A DNA stretch of 64,000 nt from Jaltomata sinuosa (taxonomy: Eukaryota > Streptophyta > Magnoliopsida > Solanales > Solanaceae), in the NCBI GenBank assembly GCA_003996215.1, contig QJPP01007526.1, positions 434,001-498,000 of the forward strand, read 5' to 3'. Of the stretch, positions 12,516 to 22,855 are shown piece by piece (the stretch's first letter is position 1; each line of letters starts with the position of its first letter). Both the position numbers and the translations under genes were made by a program. The notes beneath the pieces are model-generated. The model had not been told where the DNA came from, did no database searches, and was given only the letters and a program-made list of their open reading frames with translations.

Positions 12516-13505
12516 GCTCCGGCACACAAACCGGAGCATGCATTGAGATCTTGGTACACAACCCAAGACTCCATTTCATCAAAGCTCCGGCACACAAACC
12601 GGAGAATGCATTGAGATCTTGGTACACAACCCAAGACTCCATTTCATTCAAAGCTCTGGCACACAAACCGGAGCATGCATTGAGATCTTGGTACACAACC
12701 CAAGACTCCATTTCATTCAAAGCTCCGGCACACAAACCGGAGCATGCATTGAGATCTTGGTACACAACCCAAGACTCCATTTCATTCAAAGCTTTGGCAC
12801 ACAAACCGGAGCATGCATTGAGATCTTGGTACACAACCCAAGACTCTATTTCATTAACGCTTCGGCACACAAACCGGAGCATGTATTGAGATCTTGGTAC
12901 ACAACCCAAGACTCCATTTCATTAACACTCCGGCACACAAACCGGAGCATGCATTGAGATCTTGGTACACAACCCAAGACTCCATTTCATTCAAAGCTTC
13001 GGCACACAAACCGGAGCATGCATTGAGATCTTGGTACACAACCCAAGACTCCATTTCATTAACGCTTCGGCACACAAACCGGAGCATGCATTGAGATCTT
13101 GGTACACAACCCAAGACTCCATTTCATTCAAAGCTCCGGCACACAAACCGGAGCATGCATTGAGATCTTGGTACACAACCCAAGACTCCATTTCATTAAG
13201 CTCCGGCACACAAACCGGAGCATGCATTGAGATCTTGGTACACAACCCAAGACTCTATTTCATTCAAAGCTCCAGCACACAAACCGGAGCATGCATTGAG
13301 ATCTTGGTACACAACCCAAGACTCCATTTCATTCAAAGCTCCGGCACACAAACCGGAGCATGCATTGAGATCTTGGTACACAACCCAAAACTCCATTTCA
13401 TTCAAAGCTCCGGCACACAAACTGGAGCATGCATTGAGATCTTGGTACACAACCCAAGACTCCATTTCATTGAAAGCTCCGGCACACAAACCGGAGCATG
13501 CATCA
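12516..13505 (+). repeat. 68-69-bp tandem array, about 14 units, two hairpins per unit
   Basis: The head GCTCCGGCACACAAACCGG (or a variant) begins at 12516, 12584, 12653, 12722, 12791, 12859, 12927, 12996, 13064, 13133, 13200, 13269, 13338, 13407 and 13476. Each unit holds stem GCTCCGG/CCGGAGC with an 8-nt loop and stem TCTTGG/CCAAGA with an 8-nt loop. Unit-to-unit identity is very high. Long ORFs on both strands here repeat the same peptide and have no independent support. Confidence 0.93.
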
Positions 13506-13675
13506 TAATCATTCTTTTTTCCAGCAAATACACAATCTTGCATCCCCAGCGTCTCACAGCTCAACATTGGGGCAATTTTGAAAGAGACATTGGGAATATG
13601 TAAATGCTTCTGTTCTCAAATAGTCTTTTTCTTTAATTATTTTTTCCAGGGTCGTCCACCCCGAACAATAGGACA

Positions 13676-13768
13676 AGAGGTAATTTGCCTCAACTTTCGA
13701 ACTACACCTGGCCTGATCTTCGTGTAATTCGAAGTATGTAGGCAACTCTAAATCAGAGTTCGGTCATA
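13676..13768 (+). repeat. Single diverged copy of the two-hairpin motif near the 3' LTR
   Basis: CGAACTACACCTGGCCTGAT is followed by stem CTTCG/CGAAG, ATGTAGGCA, stem AACTCT/AGAGTT and TCGGTC. It sits about 95 bp upstream of the polypurine tract. Confidence 0.75.
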
Positions 13769-13849
13769 TTTTTATCATAATTCTTTGTCGAGCAAAATTG
13801 GCTTCATGTCAACGTTTTCGCCCAAAGATTCTTACATCATCTTTAGTCG

Positions 13850-13862
13850 AAAAGGGGCAAAC
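13850..13862 (+). other. Polypurine tract of the Ogre-like element
   Basis: AAAAGGGGCAAAC lies directly before the 3' LTR start TGTTGACA, the expected site for plus-strand priming. Confidence 0.8.
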
Positions 13863-16630
13863 TGTTGACACCCAATTTTGGCTCTCCGTGCTTAAAATTA
13901 ACGTCTTCAGGTTTCCTGATCGTTAAAGAGCACAAAATACATTTTTTACACATTTTTCATGAAATATAATAATTTATTGATAATCATCCTTATTTTAGGA
14001 ATTTTATCAATTTATTGATATATTTTTATTTCTCACAGTTTATTGATAATTATCCTTTATTTTGTAAATATTAGGATTTTATCAATTTATTGTCATTATA
14101 CAATTTTGACAATCGCAATATTTTTTACAGTCATCCGCACACGTACACAATACAAATACTACAATTTCAATTATTTAAAACACATTACATTTTATTTTAT
14201 TTTTTAATCACATACCAACACATATTTTTGTATATTATTTATAGATATTTTTTAATACATTCCGCAAGCACAAGAAGTCGGAGAAATTAATTCTAATACA
14301 CAGAGCAACAAATCAATCAAGTCAAGGTCTTGTCACCTTTATTAAAGTGACATTTGACATGACCGAATACGGCTTTTATCTTTTGGTTAATACATTTTTA
14401 TTTAATGGTTAATAGGGTGAAGAACCCACTAGTTAATAACTAAGGGATAAGAGGGTTTGGGTTTATTATTTTTGGACAAAGGAGGGGTTTGTTTTATATT
14501 ATAAAAGGGGGGAGGGGGGCATTTTATTTTAAGGGGGACAAAACACATACACACTACATACACATATGCTACACACACACACACCCATCTGACTTTCTTT
14601 CTCTCTCAAGCCTCTCATTCTCACGCTCCACTCTTTCTTGCTCTCTCTCTCTCGCTGCCGCCACCGGAATTGATCACCGGCGGTCGGAAACGACGAGCAG
14701 CCACCACCAGAGCTCCACCACCACACGGCCAACACCTCCCCCTCCTCTCTCCCTTTCTCTTCTCTTTTCCCTCTTTCTGCCTTTCCCCTTCGCCACTGAT
14801 TGCCGAAAAAATTGAACCAGATCTGGCCCGAGTCTTCATGTTCTAGGCGTTGCTCCGGTGTTGTCACCGTTGAAGCAACGCCACCCACTGTGGTCGGATT
14901 TTCCAGGTCTTTGGTCGGATTCTACAGGTTTCTTATGGTTTGATTCGTTGACGGAAAAACAATGCTCCGACAACCTTCATTTTTTTTCAGATCTTTATTG
15001 TTGTGCTATGTTTATCTACTATTTTCATGAACTAATCTACTTCTAGTAGTGGTTGTTGTGGACTGATTTTACACCTTTTTGGTTTCAATTTTGGACCTTG
15101 TTTGGTCGTTGCTTTGATCTTGCCGGTGTTGAATTCGTCTTGCTCACCACTGTTTTGCTGTTGTTGTTTTTGGCTGATTTTTTGGACTGATTGGGCAATT
15201 TCGCCCCCCCTGTAATGCTTTATCACATTTGTTACACTGCATTGGCCAATGAAAAAACTTCCGTCGATTTTTGAGGCCTCCACAATAAAAAAGACGGATA
15301 CATATATACATACGTAGCGAGAAAAATAAGTTTGGGCGATGACGAAATCTTGTTATTACAAGACGAAATAAAAAGTTTTATGATCCGCATCTTGGCGAGG
15401 TGATCTCGGATGGCCAACCGATGTTTCGCAGCCATGGCGTATCTAAAACTTAATACAACTACATATCTGAGCCCATACTACAATAAAATTCTATTTTCTT
15501 ATATTTACATACATATATGTATTTCTTGACTTATTTTGGTAAATATTTATTTGTTATTAATATTTTTACTAAGTGTTTATACAGGTACGTGAGGATGCTT
15601 CCCGAAGACGATAATTAAAAGGAGTTTGAAGATCTCCCCAAAATTCATTGCTTTATTTATATCCTTGTAACTCTTGTAATTGTACAAAAACTAAAATATA
15701 GTGAAAACTTTACTTTTGGGGTGTCGGGTGGGAGTGTCCATTTATTTACTTATCTATTTTACGCGCTTAGGCAAAACTTTAAGTCGTAAATACTTTCATA
15801 AACAAATTAATTTAACTTAGATACTTAAGTTAATTAATTCATATTTTTTACGTTACGCAAACATTAGGACGTCTTTTCTTTTCTTTTCCTTCTAATTAGT
15901 TTACCTAAACTTTACAAATAATCCTTTACACATTCTTTTGTTAAAAACACTTTTAAATTAATATTCCTTTCTCATTCTTAAACTCATTTTTTCTTACAAA
16001 AGTGAAACAATATTTACATAATGAAAAACGCAAGTCACTCGATGTAATTATTGTACAATCTTTTCAATGCATTTCTTTTTACATTCTTTGCTCAATGTAT
16101 TTAACATACATTACTTATACATTTTCTTCATATATATTTCGTAATAGTATCTACTTGTATTTACATATTTACATACTTTTCAATATACATTCTTTTACAC
16201 TCTTTTATATACTTTCTTACATATAAATTTTCATACATATAAAATTTCTCATACATATAAAAGTACATTTTTCATACTCTTATGTACATATTTTTAAATT
16301 ATTGTTTGCACTTGTATATACATATTTATTACTGTTCATAGTTATACTTTTTTTTACCTCCCCTCTCTTTAAAAAATTAAGTTTAGTCGGGTACCACATT
16401 TGTGGATTTCGAAGGATGCCTAACACCTTCCCTTCGGAATAACTTGAACCCTTACCTAGAATCTCAAATGGTTTTTCGTAGATTAAAATGCGAGTCATAC
16501 ATGTCAATAATAAAAAATAGGTTTCCTTATTTTCCTTAAAAATTGGGTGGCGACTCTGTACATAATAAAAAATTCTTTTAGAGTCCATAAGTTGTGTTTT
16601 ATCTAACCTTGGTAAAAATAGGGCATGACA
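13863..16630 (+). repeat. 3' LTR of the Ogre-like element
   Basis: It is collinear with 4827-7596. Differences seen by eye include single substitutions in the first 500 bp, two adjacent changes near 14828, and four homopolymer-length changes whose sum explains the 2-bp length difference. It is preceded directly by the polypurine tract and followed by ATAAT. Confidence 0.93.
14500..14506 (+). promoter_or_regulatory. TATA box in the 3' LTR
   Basis: This is the matching TATAAAA in the second LTR. Facing rightward, it could in principle drive read-out into the antisense strand of the Athila RT region. Confidence 0.45.
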
Positions 16631-16635
16631 ATAAT

Positions 16636-17620
16636 GATACGAGTTGTAACCAACTTCTCTTTGAGGCACTAGAATGCCTTGAGACAAGCATCATCAAATA
16701 CAAATTTTACCTCTTTCTTTAACAACTTGCACAACGGATTTGCAATTTTGGAGAAGTCCTTGATAAATCGCCAATAAAACCCTGCATGACCCAAGAAACT
16801 CCGGATACCTTTCACAGAAACTGATGGGGGCAATTTTTCAATCACCTTAATCTTTTCTCTATCAACTTCTATGCCCTTCTTCGAAATTCGGTGACCAAGT
16901 ACGATGCCTTCTTTGACCATGAAGTGACACTTTTACCAATTCGGCACTAGGTTACACTCTTCACACCGTTTCAACACACAGTCCAGATGATCTAGACAAT
17001 CTGCAAAAGAGTCACCCACCACAGAAAAGTCATCCATAAATACCACTATAGTGTCCTCCACCAGATCAGAAAGGATAGACATCATACATCGCTGAAAAGT
17101 TGTTGGCGCATTGCAAAGACCAAACGGCATCCTCTTGAAGGAAAACGTTCTATATGGGCATGTGAATGTGGTTTTCTCTTGGTCTTCGGAGGCAATAAAG
17201 ATCTGATTATACCCCGAATAACCATCAAGAAAATAGTACCAACCTCTACCTGCAAGACGGTCTAGCATCTGATCCATGAATGGCATTGGAAAATGGTCCT
17301 TCTCAGTCCACATATTCAACTTTCTGTAATCCATGCATATGCGCCAGCCTGTCACTGGCCTTCAACTCATTCTTAGCATTAGGGACCACAATAATCCTTC
17401 ATTTCTTTGGTACACATTGAACTGGGCTCACCTACTTGCTGTCAGAAATCGGATAAACCACACCTGCATCCAGCCACTTTATGATCTCCTTCTTGACGAC
17501 TTCTTGCATAGGCTGATTCAACCTATGCTGATGCTCGATAGATGGAACACAACAGGCTCGAGCTGAATCTTGTGAGTACAGATTCCAGGCGGAATCCCAA
17601 TAATATTTGCGATGGTCCAC
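16636..17620 (-). pseudogene. Reverse transcriptase of the Athila-type pol, frameshifted and interrupted
   Basis: 17620-17432 encodes the segment leading into RT (RLNQPMQEVVKKEI, then WLDAGVVYPISDS). 17355-16933 encodes the RT fingers and palm: MDYRKLN, then the FLDGYSGYNQ block, MPFGLCNAPTTFQR, and the catalytic VFMDDFSV (Y/F-x-D-D core). 16920-16669 encodes the RT end and connection (FLGHAGFYWRFIKDFS, then PLCKLL). Frame changes and stops separate these pieces. After 16669 the frame continues past a stop (TAG in place of an expected Glu codon) to 16636. There the young Ogre-like element enters; RNase H resumes at 4826. Confidence 0.88.
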
Positions 17621-18882
17621 CCAATAGCTCTCTTAAACTTTCTCACTACTGCAACCAGAGCCTCAACCTGCGCTTCACCCAAATCTGCAGCAATGATTAC
17701 CAGCAAAGTCTCATTATCTCCCAAAAATACATACCAAAGATGAGCTGGCAGTGCTTTGAGCTCCAAGACTGGAGGCTCCTCAATAGATGGACGAGTCGGT
17801 GGTGTTGTCCTATTCTTCAAGTCCAAGTCCAGCTTCTTTGGTGCGTAAGTGTAAGAACCCAAGCCTGTAAGTGCTGAAACCATCTCATCATATTCATCAA
17901 TATCGTCACCTTCAAAATTCATAATGACTGCTGCAAGGGATTCGACACCAAGTCTCTCTTCAATTGATACAACCAATTGGTCCTCATCAACCACATCTAT
18001 CACTGACACCACTCTCATATCATCATGGTGCTTCATAGACTTGAACACATTAAAAGTCACCTCCTCATCGTTCAGCCTGAATTTCATCTGACCTGTTTCC
18101 AAGTCGACCAAAGCATGCCCAGTAGCCAAGAATGGTCGCCCCAAGATAATTGGCACCTCAAAGTCAACTTCGCAATCCAGAATGACAAAATTTGGAGGAA
18201 AGATGAAAGTGTCAACCTTTACCAACACATCGTACATGATTCTTACAGGCCTCTTCACCATGCGATCAGCCATAAGTAACCACATTGTAGTCGAAAAGGG
18301 GGCTCCCAAGCCCAACTGATTATAAACTGCGAGCGACATCAAGTTGATACTAGCACCCAGATCACACAAAGCTTTTACGAAGTAGAACACTCCAATAGTG
18401 CAAGGAATAGTGAAAGCTCCAGGATCTTCCTTCTTCTGTACCATAAAATGGGATGCTATTGCACTACAGTGGTGTAAATTATTTACTGGCTCAAAACTAA
18501 CCGTTCTCTTCCTCATCACCAAATCCTTCATAATTTTCGCGTAACCAGGCATCTGCTCCAATGCTTCGACCAATGGAATATTTACTGACACCTGCTTCAG
18601 CATGGAGATGAACTTATGAAATTTGTCGTCCTCAACCTTCTTCTTCAACCTCTGGGGATAAGGTGGAGGAGGCAATGGTATAGGCTTCAGGACCGGTGCA
18701 ACCTCCTTGCTCTTACCCTTTTGCTCAGACGACTGCCTCTCAGACGACCCTTCACCACTATCTTTTTCTGCAGATTCGGCTACAACCTCAGCATCATCCT
18801 TCTCAATTTTGGCTGACTCATCAACAACAACGGGCATGAGAGGATCAACAGTCTGCTTACCGCTCCGATTAGTCACCGTCAT
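17518..18882 (-). pseudogene. Aspartic protease region of the Athila-type pol
   Basis: This 454-codon open stretch is in the same frame as gag, separated from it by a stop at about 18907. The N-terminal 100 residues are Lys/Glu/Pro-rich linker. The protease active site is seen as CDLGASINLMS, where most retroviral-type proteases have D-S/T-G. A later ILGRPFLATGHA segment matches the conserved second block (I-L-G-R-P-F-L). The stretch ends in a frameshift just before the reverse transcriptase. D-L-G-A-S in place of D-S/T-G is usual in Athila and related plant elements. Confidence 0.82.
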
Positions 18883-18906
18883 AACCTGTCAATCATTTTT
18901 TGAATT

Positions 18907-20523
18907 CTAAACTATGTCACTTGGGAGAGTACCTTTTTGGCGCGAATTCTGGTTTGTTGACAACTGATGCATCTGTGTCTCAAGCTGTTTGATGGAGACA
19001 GCATGGGACTCTACCTTTTGATTAATACTTGACAGTTCAGCTTTTATCTCCTTCATACTCGCATCCGTTGAGTCAACCTTTTGGAACACTTTGTGGATCA
19101 GCTCTCTCATGGTGGGTTGTCCAGCCTGCTCTTCACAAGTTGCTGGCGGAACGTAGAGACCACTCCTTTCGTTCTTATACCCATCCTTCCTCTGCCAGTC
19201 ACCATCTGCTCTATATCTATAACCGGACTGATTATAGTAGTCATCCCTATCTCTGTTCCGACCTTGATTTCCTTGGCCAGAGGCCCGAAAACCCACCCCT
19301 TGATCATTCAGATAACTAATTTTTTCTTCAGATGAGTACCTGTATAACCTTGGTGTTTTGCCTTGGGAAACTACCGCTTTAACTTTTTCTACTCCCTCAA
19401 CCAGGAATTTCTTTGCCAGCAACCCAAGTGTCGTGTTCATCTCAGCCTGTGTCTGCTTAATGTCTTCTATCTCATTAGGATCCACAGACTTGGCAACTGC
19501 ATAAGTACCTACTGACATTTCCGCATCTCTCATATGCCATGCTCGATTTATCTTTGCGACCCTATCCAAACTCTCTGCAGCTTCAGGGTATGTGTTTTCC
19601 ATGAATGCACCTCCAGTCACACTATCAGCTATAGCTTTAGTATTTGCATTCAGGGCCTTATAAAATATCTCCATCAGATGCCTGGAAGGGATTCAGTGTC
19701 TCAGAACTTGCTTCATCTTCTTCTTGAACCTCAGCCACGCCTCATATAGAGCTTCTGTAGGTAGCTGCCTGAAATTATATATTTCCCGTTTCAGCTACAA
19801 CATCCTTGATGGAGGAAAGAACCACTCCAGAAACTGCGTCTTCAGCTCATACCACGAGTATGTGGAACTATCAGGCAGTTCTGAGAGCCTTGCAGTTGCC
19901 TCATCAGTCAATGAAAATGTGAACAGCCTCAGTCTGATAGCCTCTTGACCCACTCCTGGCATGTTATAGGATTTGTTGATGCTCACAAAGTTATTCACAT
20001 GTTGAATTTCATGTTCAGTGGGCTTTCCTGAATAGAGTCTTTTCATGGTCAACAGTTGAATCATGGCACTAGTAATGTCAAACTCCATCCCGTCAGCCAA
20101 TGATAGTAGCACTATAGGCCCAGTAGAGCCATATTCCTCCTCATCATAATCATCTACATCATAATACAGAGGAGCATGTCTTTCCTGCTTCATCTGTCGA
20201 CCCCTATTATATGGTGCGTGATGAGGTACTGCCTCATCCTGGACCGTTTGTTGCCTTCCTAGTCTGGCTTACTCAGCTGCAGCTTTTCGGGCTGCAAGAT
20301 CTTTTGCAATTTGAGTATCTTCTAAGGCAAGGGCATCTTCTCTTGCCTTTAGGCGTGCTGCTTCATCCTTTTTCTGTTGCTCGGTTTTAGCTATTAACCG
20401 AGCTGTAATCTGCTCCTGAGTCTCGTGCTCTCCATCCTTAGCCATATTTCTCAGTGTTTTGGAGAGCTCCGGATCGTAAGGGATTAAAGGATTGCCTTGA
20501 CTCCTTGTACTTGGCATACACAA
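18907..20523 (-). pseudogene. gag of the Athila-type element, broken by stops
   Basis: The start chosen is the ATG at 20523, 103 nt past the primer-binding site. The N-terminal part is rich in charged residues (20523-20269). The central part (20193-19795) has the Retrotrans_gag pattern, with LTDEATARL followed by W and the FLEWFFPPSRM segment. The C-terminal part (19674-18907) holds an R/G/Y-rich nucleocapsid-like stretch and coiled-coil-like heptads near its end. All three pieces are in one reading frame, separated by in-frame stops near 20270, 19796 and between 19795 and 19674. The stop after SRM reads TAG where the family normally has a glutamine codon. The polyprotein can therefore not be made from this copy. 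Confidence 0.85.
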
Positions 20524-20625
20524 ATGTGCTACCTTTGATCAAAACAAAAACAACAGAAAAAGTAAAATCAAGAAATAAGGACTAATAGTGAATTAAATAC
20601 AATCTCACTTAATCCTAAACCATAT

Positions 20626-20643
20626 TCCCCAGCAACGGCGTCA
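20626..20643 (-). other. Primer-binding site, tRNA-Asp type (Athila-type element)
   Basis: The minus strand reads TGACGCCGTTGCTGGGGA. It differs at two positions from TGGCGCCGTTGCCGGGGA, the complement of the plant tRNA-Asp 3' end. It lies 5 nt inside the LTR end. Confidence 0.85.
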
Positions 20644-20648
20644 AAATT

Positions 20649-22331
20649 TGATGCACCCAAATTACACCTCTAAAAGAAGCGCAAGCGGTCGCTGTTCAAA
20701 TATAGAACCCAACTAAAGGTTGGGGTCGATCCCACAGGGAATAAGGAAGGACTATGGTCGATTGGTGTTTACTTCAAGCCTTTAGTCGGTTATTTTCCGC
20801 AAAAATGAGGGATTTGTAGTAACAAGTAATTATGGTGACAAGAATGAATCAAGTAACTAAGTGTCAATTTCAAGAGTTATTATCAATAAGAGAAGTGACT
20901 AGGGCAATGGTCCCTATGAGATCATAACTTAGTAAGGCTTTCATACTTGGTTCACTAGTTTGATGCTTAGCATGCAGAATCGGTAAGTTAGGTTCGCCTA
21001 ATTCCTTGGTCCGGCAACTAGGTGAATTTCACCACACGCCTTGGTCCGGTCGCGGGTGTCGCTTTACTAACCCTTACCCTTGATCCCAGAGTAGCTATTC
21101 CCGGACAAGGTCAAGCTATTAGACAAAGGTTGATAGCCTCGAATCTCATTGTTTACAACCCTTTTTCCATCTGTTACCTCCTTGGTCCGGCAAGTAAGGA
21201 TAATGCGAGTTCTAATGTTGTACACCGTTAAAAAGCAATCAAAGCGAAGGGAAGAACAATACATACATAAACACCTCCCTAGATTACTTAAGTACTTTGC
21301 CTACTTCGTTAATCCTTCATGGTTTCCACAACCCTAGTTGTGAATTTAGCTACTCATGTTCATAAGCATGCAATTAATGTTTGTTTGTGCAATCATCAAG
21401 AGATACTTACAAAGAAGAATAAAGAAAACTTGAATCTTGAAGAACGAACTCAAGAACACTTCAATATCAAGAACTTGTGTCCGAAATCAATACCAAAATT
21501 AAAGTAACAAAATATCCGAAAGTAACTTGAAATAATTCGTGAACCACCGAAAATAAAACCTAAGAGAAAGTATTTATAGACAAAAAGAAATCCTTTCCTA
21601 ATACAACTGGGAAACTGGCTCGGCAGGGACCACGGGTCGGATTGACGGTCCATCATTTGGAACGACGGTCCGTGGTCTTATAAGGTCAACCGTGGTCATG
21701 CTGGTCAATGTCTTTTGGCTTGGAAACTTTGGCTGGAACCACGAGTCGTTCTTCTGAATGACGACTCGTCCTTGGACTCGTGGTTTCTTGGCCCACTTTG
21801 GTACCTTCTCTGCTTCAGTGATGACGAGTCAGAAAGACGGACCGTCTTTTGGGAGAACGGTCCGTTCTTCAATCCATCATTCCTGCTGCCACTTTTCACC
21901 TCTGCGGAACCTCAGTTTACGTGTCCTCAGGACGGGCCCATACTATGAAAGTACGGACCGTCTTTGGAGTCGTCTTTTCATCCACACTTAGCACAGTTTT
22001 CTGAACTTTGGTTGACGTGTCACAGAGACGGGTCCGTCCTTTGGAAGTATGGACCATCAACACAGTCATGCCTTCTTTCCAGCCTTGCACCATTTCAGTA
22101 CTTGAGAGTACGAGTGTCAATGACGGGTCCGTCGTTTGAAAGCACGGCCCGTCATCTTGACTCATCTTCACTGTAATGACCAGATTTCAGCTCAACTTCC
22201 ACATTTTGCTTAAGAAACCTTCTTGCATGCACACTTAACCAAAAGAATCAAATTCGCAGATAAAATGCTAAAGAACTTGCGAAAATCCTAAGTATTAAGG
22301 GTCGAAAGTGACGTATTTCTACGGCACATCA
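20649..22331 (-). repeat. 5' LTR of the Athila-type element (1683 bp)
   Basis: On the plus strand it begins TGATGCACCC and ends GGCACATCA, giving TGATG...CATCA inverted ends. The low end abuts the primer-binding site after a short spacer. The high end interrupts an open reading frame of a different element at 22332. The LTR carries about six copies of an inverted-arm motif with an A/T-rich loop near TTTGGAA (21640-22156). No second copy exists in the window, so the boundaries rest on the TG/CA ends and the frame break. Confidence 0.8.
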
Positions 22332-22809
22332 CCCTTTTAGACATTTTATCAAACATGTAGGAAGCAACTCTAGCTATTTTAATTTTCACACATTCAGGCA
22401 ATATCTGAAAGCACACACTGGACAAGTCAAGCTCTCGAGTACACCCTAGGACAAGAGAATCGAGTTCTACATGTGGATCGTCAATTACGTGAAAGTCGGA
22501 AGGTCGATTCATCTTTGTTTCGTCGCAATTCAGACCTTCACTTCCTGTAGATGTATCATTTCCAATACAAATGTTACACTCGCAATCGATGCTGCGTACA
22601 CAACTTTCAATTTTATCACAGTTCAGATTTGGTACTCGTATCGATCTTCTTTCTAAGGCGTTCAATCGTTCTAGGATCAGTTTCAGTGTTCCCCTAATGC
22701 TCGCCTATGTTTCAATGAATTTTCTGCAGCTAGTGGTTAATCCCTCCAGATTTTCACCTTGTCTGGTAAGTCGATCGTCCATTGTTCTCAATCTAGTGCT
22801 ATCCTCCAT
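22332..22809 (-). pseudogene. N-terminal gag-like fragment of the Met-primed element
   Basis: An ATG at 22809, 28 nt past the primer site, opens a frame starting MEDSTRLRTMDDRL with a coiled-coil-like character. It meets a stop after 34 codons, then continues in the same frame (22665 on) to the Athila LTR boundary, where the sense changes. Position and charge pattern suit a gag start. No domain beyond that is recognised. Confidence 0.5.
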
Positions 22810-22836
22810 GTTAATCTTCACGCACAGGTCGCAGAA

Positions 22837-22853
22837 CCAAGGCTCTGATACCA
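22837..22853 (-). other. Primer-binding site, initiator-Met tRNA type
   Basis: The minus strand reads TGGTATCAGAGCCTTGG, matching the canonical TGGTATCAGAGC complement of the iMet tRNA 3' end. Confidence 0.88.
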
Positions 22854-22855
22854 AT

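Larger units (their letters stand above)
4827..16630 (+). mobile_element. Ogre-like LTR retrotransposon derivative without coding domains (11804 bp)
   Basis: Two long LTRs (2770 and 2768 bp) frame a 6266-bp interior. A perfect 5-bp target duplication ATAAT flanks it (4822-4826 and 16631-16635). The primer-binding site is of tRNA-Arg type and a purine tract (AAAAGGGGCAAAC) precedes the 3' LTR, which sets the orientation as plus. LTR length, tRNA-Arg priming and abundant tandem repeats near the 3' end fit the Ogre/Tat group. No gag, protease, RT, RNase H or integrase motif is seen in any frame, so it must move, if at all, with enzymes supplied by another element. The LTRs differ by about 12 substitutions and four 1-bp indels by eye, so the insertion is young. 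Confidence 0.9.
1..22331 (-). mobile_element. Athila-type Ty3/gypsy retrotransposon, degenerate; 3' LTR lies left of the window
   Basis: Reading right to left there are a 5' LTR (20649-22331), a tRNA-Asp type primer-binding site, gag, protease, reverse transcriptase, RNase H, integrase, a long 3' non-coding stretch and an env-position ORF with a plant-transposon-type domain. This order, the tRNA-Asp primer site and the extra 3' ORF fit the Athila lineage. The coding frame is broken by several stops and frameshifts, so the copy is dead. It is split by a younger element at 4827-16630. The sequence right of its LTR (22332 onward) belongs to another, older element, so this copy inserted into that one. 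Its own target duplication cannot be tested because the left LTR is not in the window. Confidence 0.88.

Noticed and set aside
12516..13505. CRISPR-like look of the 68-bp array
   Set aside because: Units are contiguous, without unique spacers, and the context is a plant retrotransposon.
12511..13603. Many overlapping ORFs with repeated peptides on both strands
   Set aside because: They arise because the 68-69-bp repeat lacks stops in several frames. The peptides repeat the unit and have no known domain.
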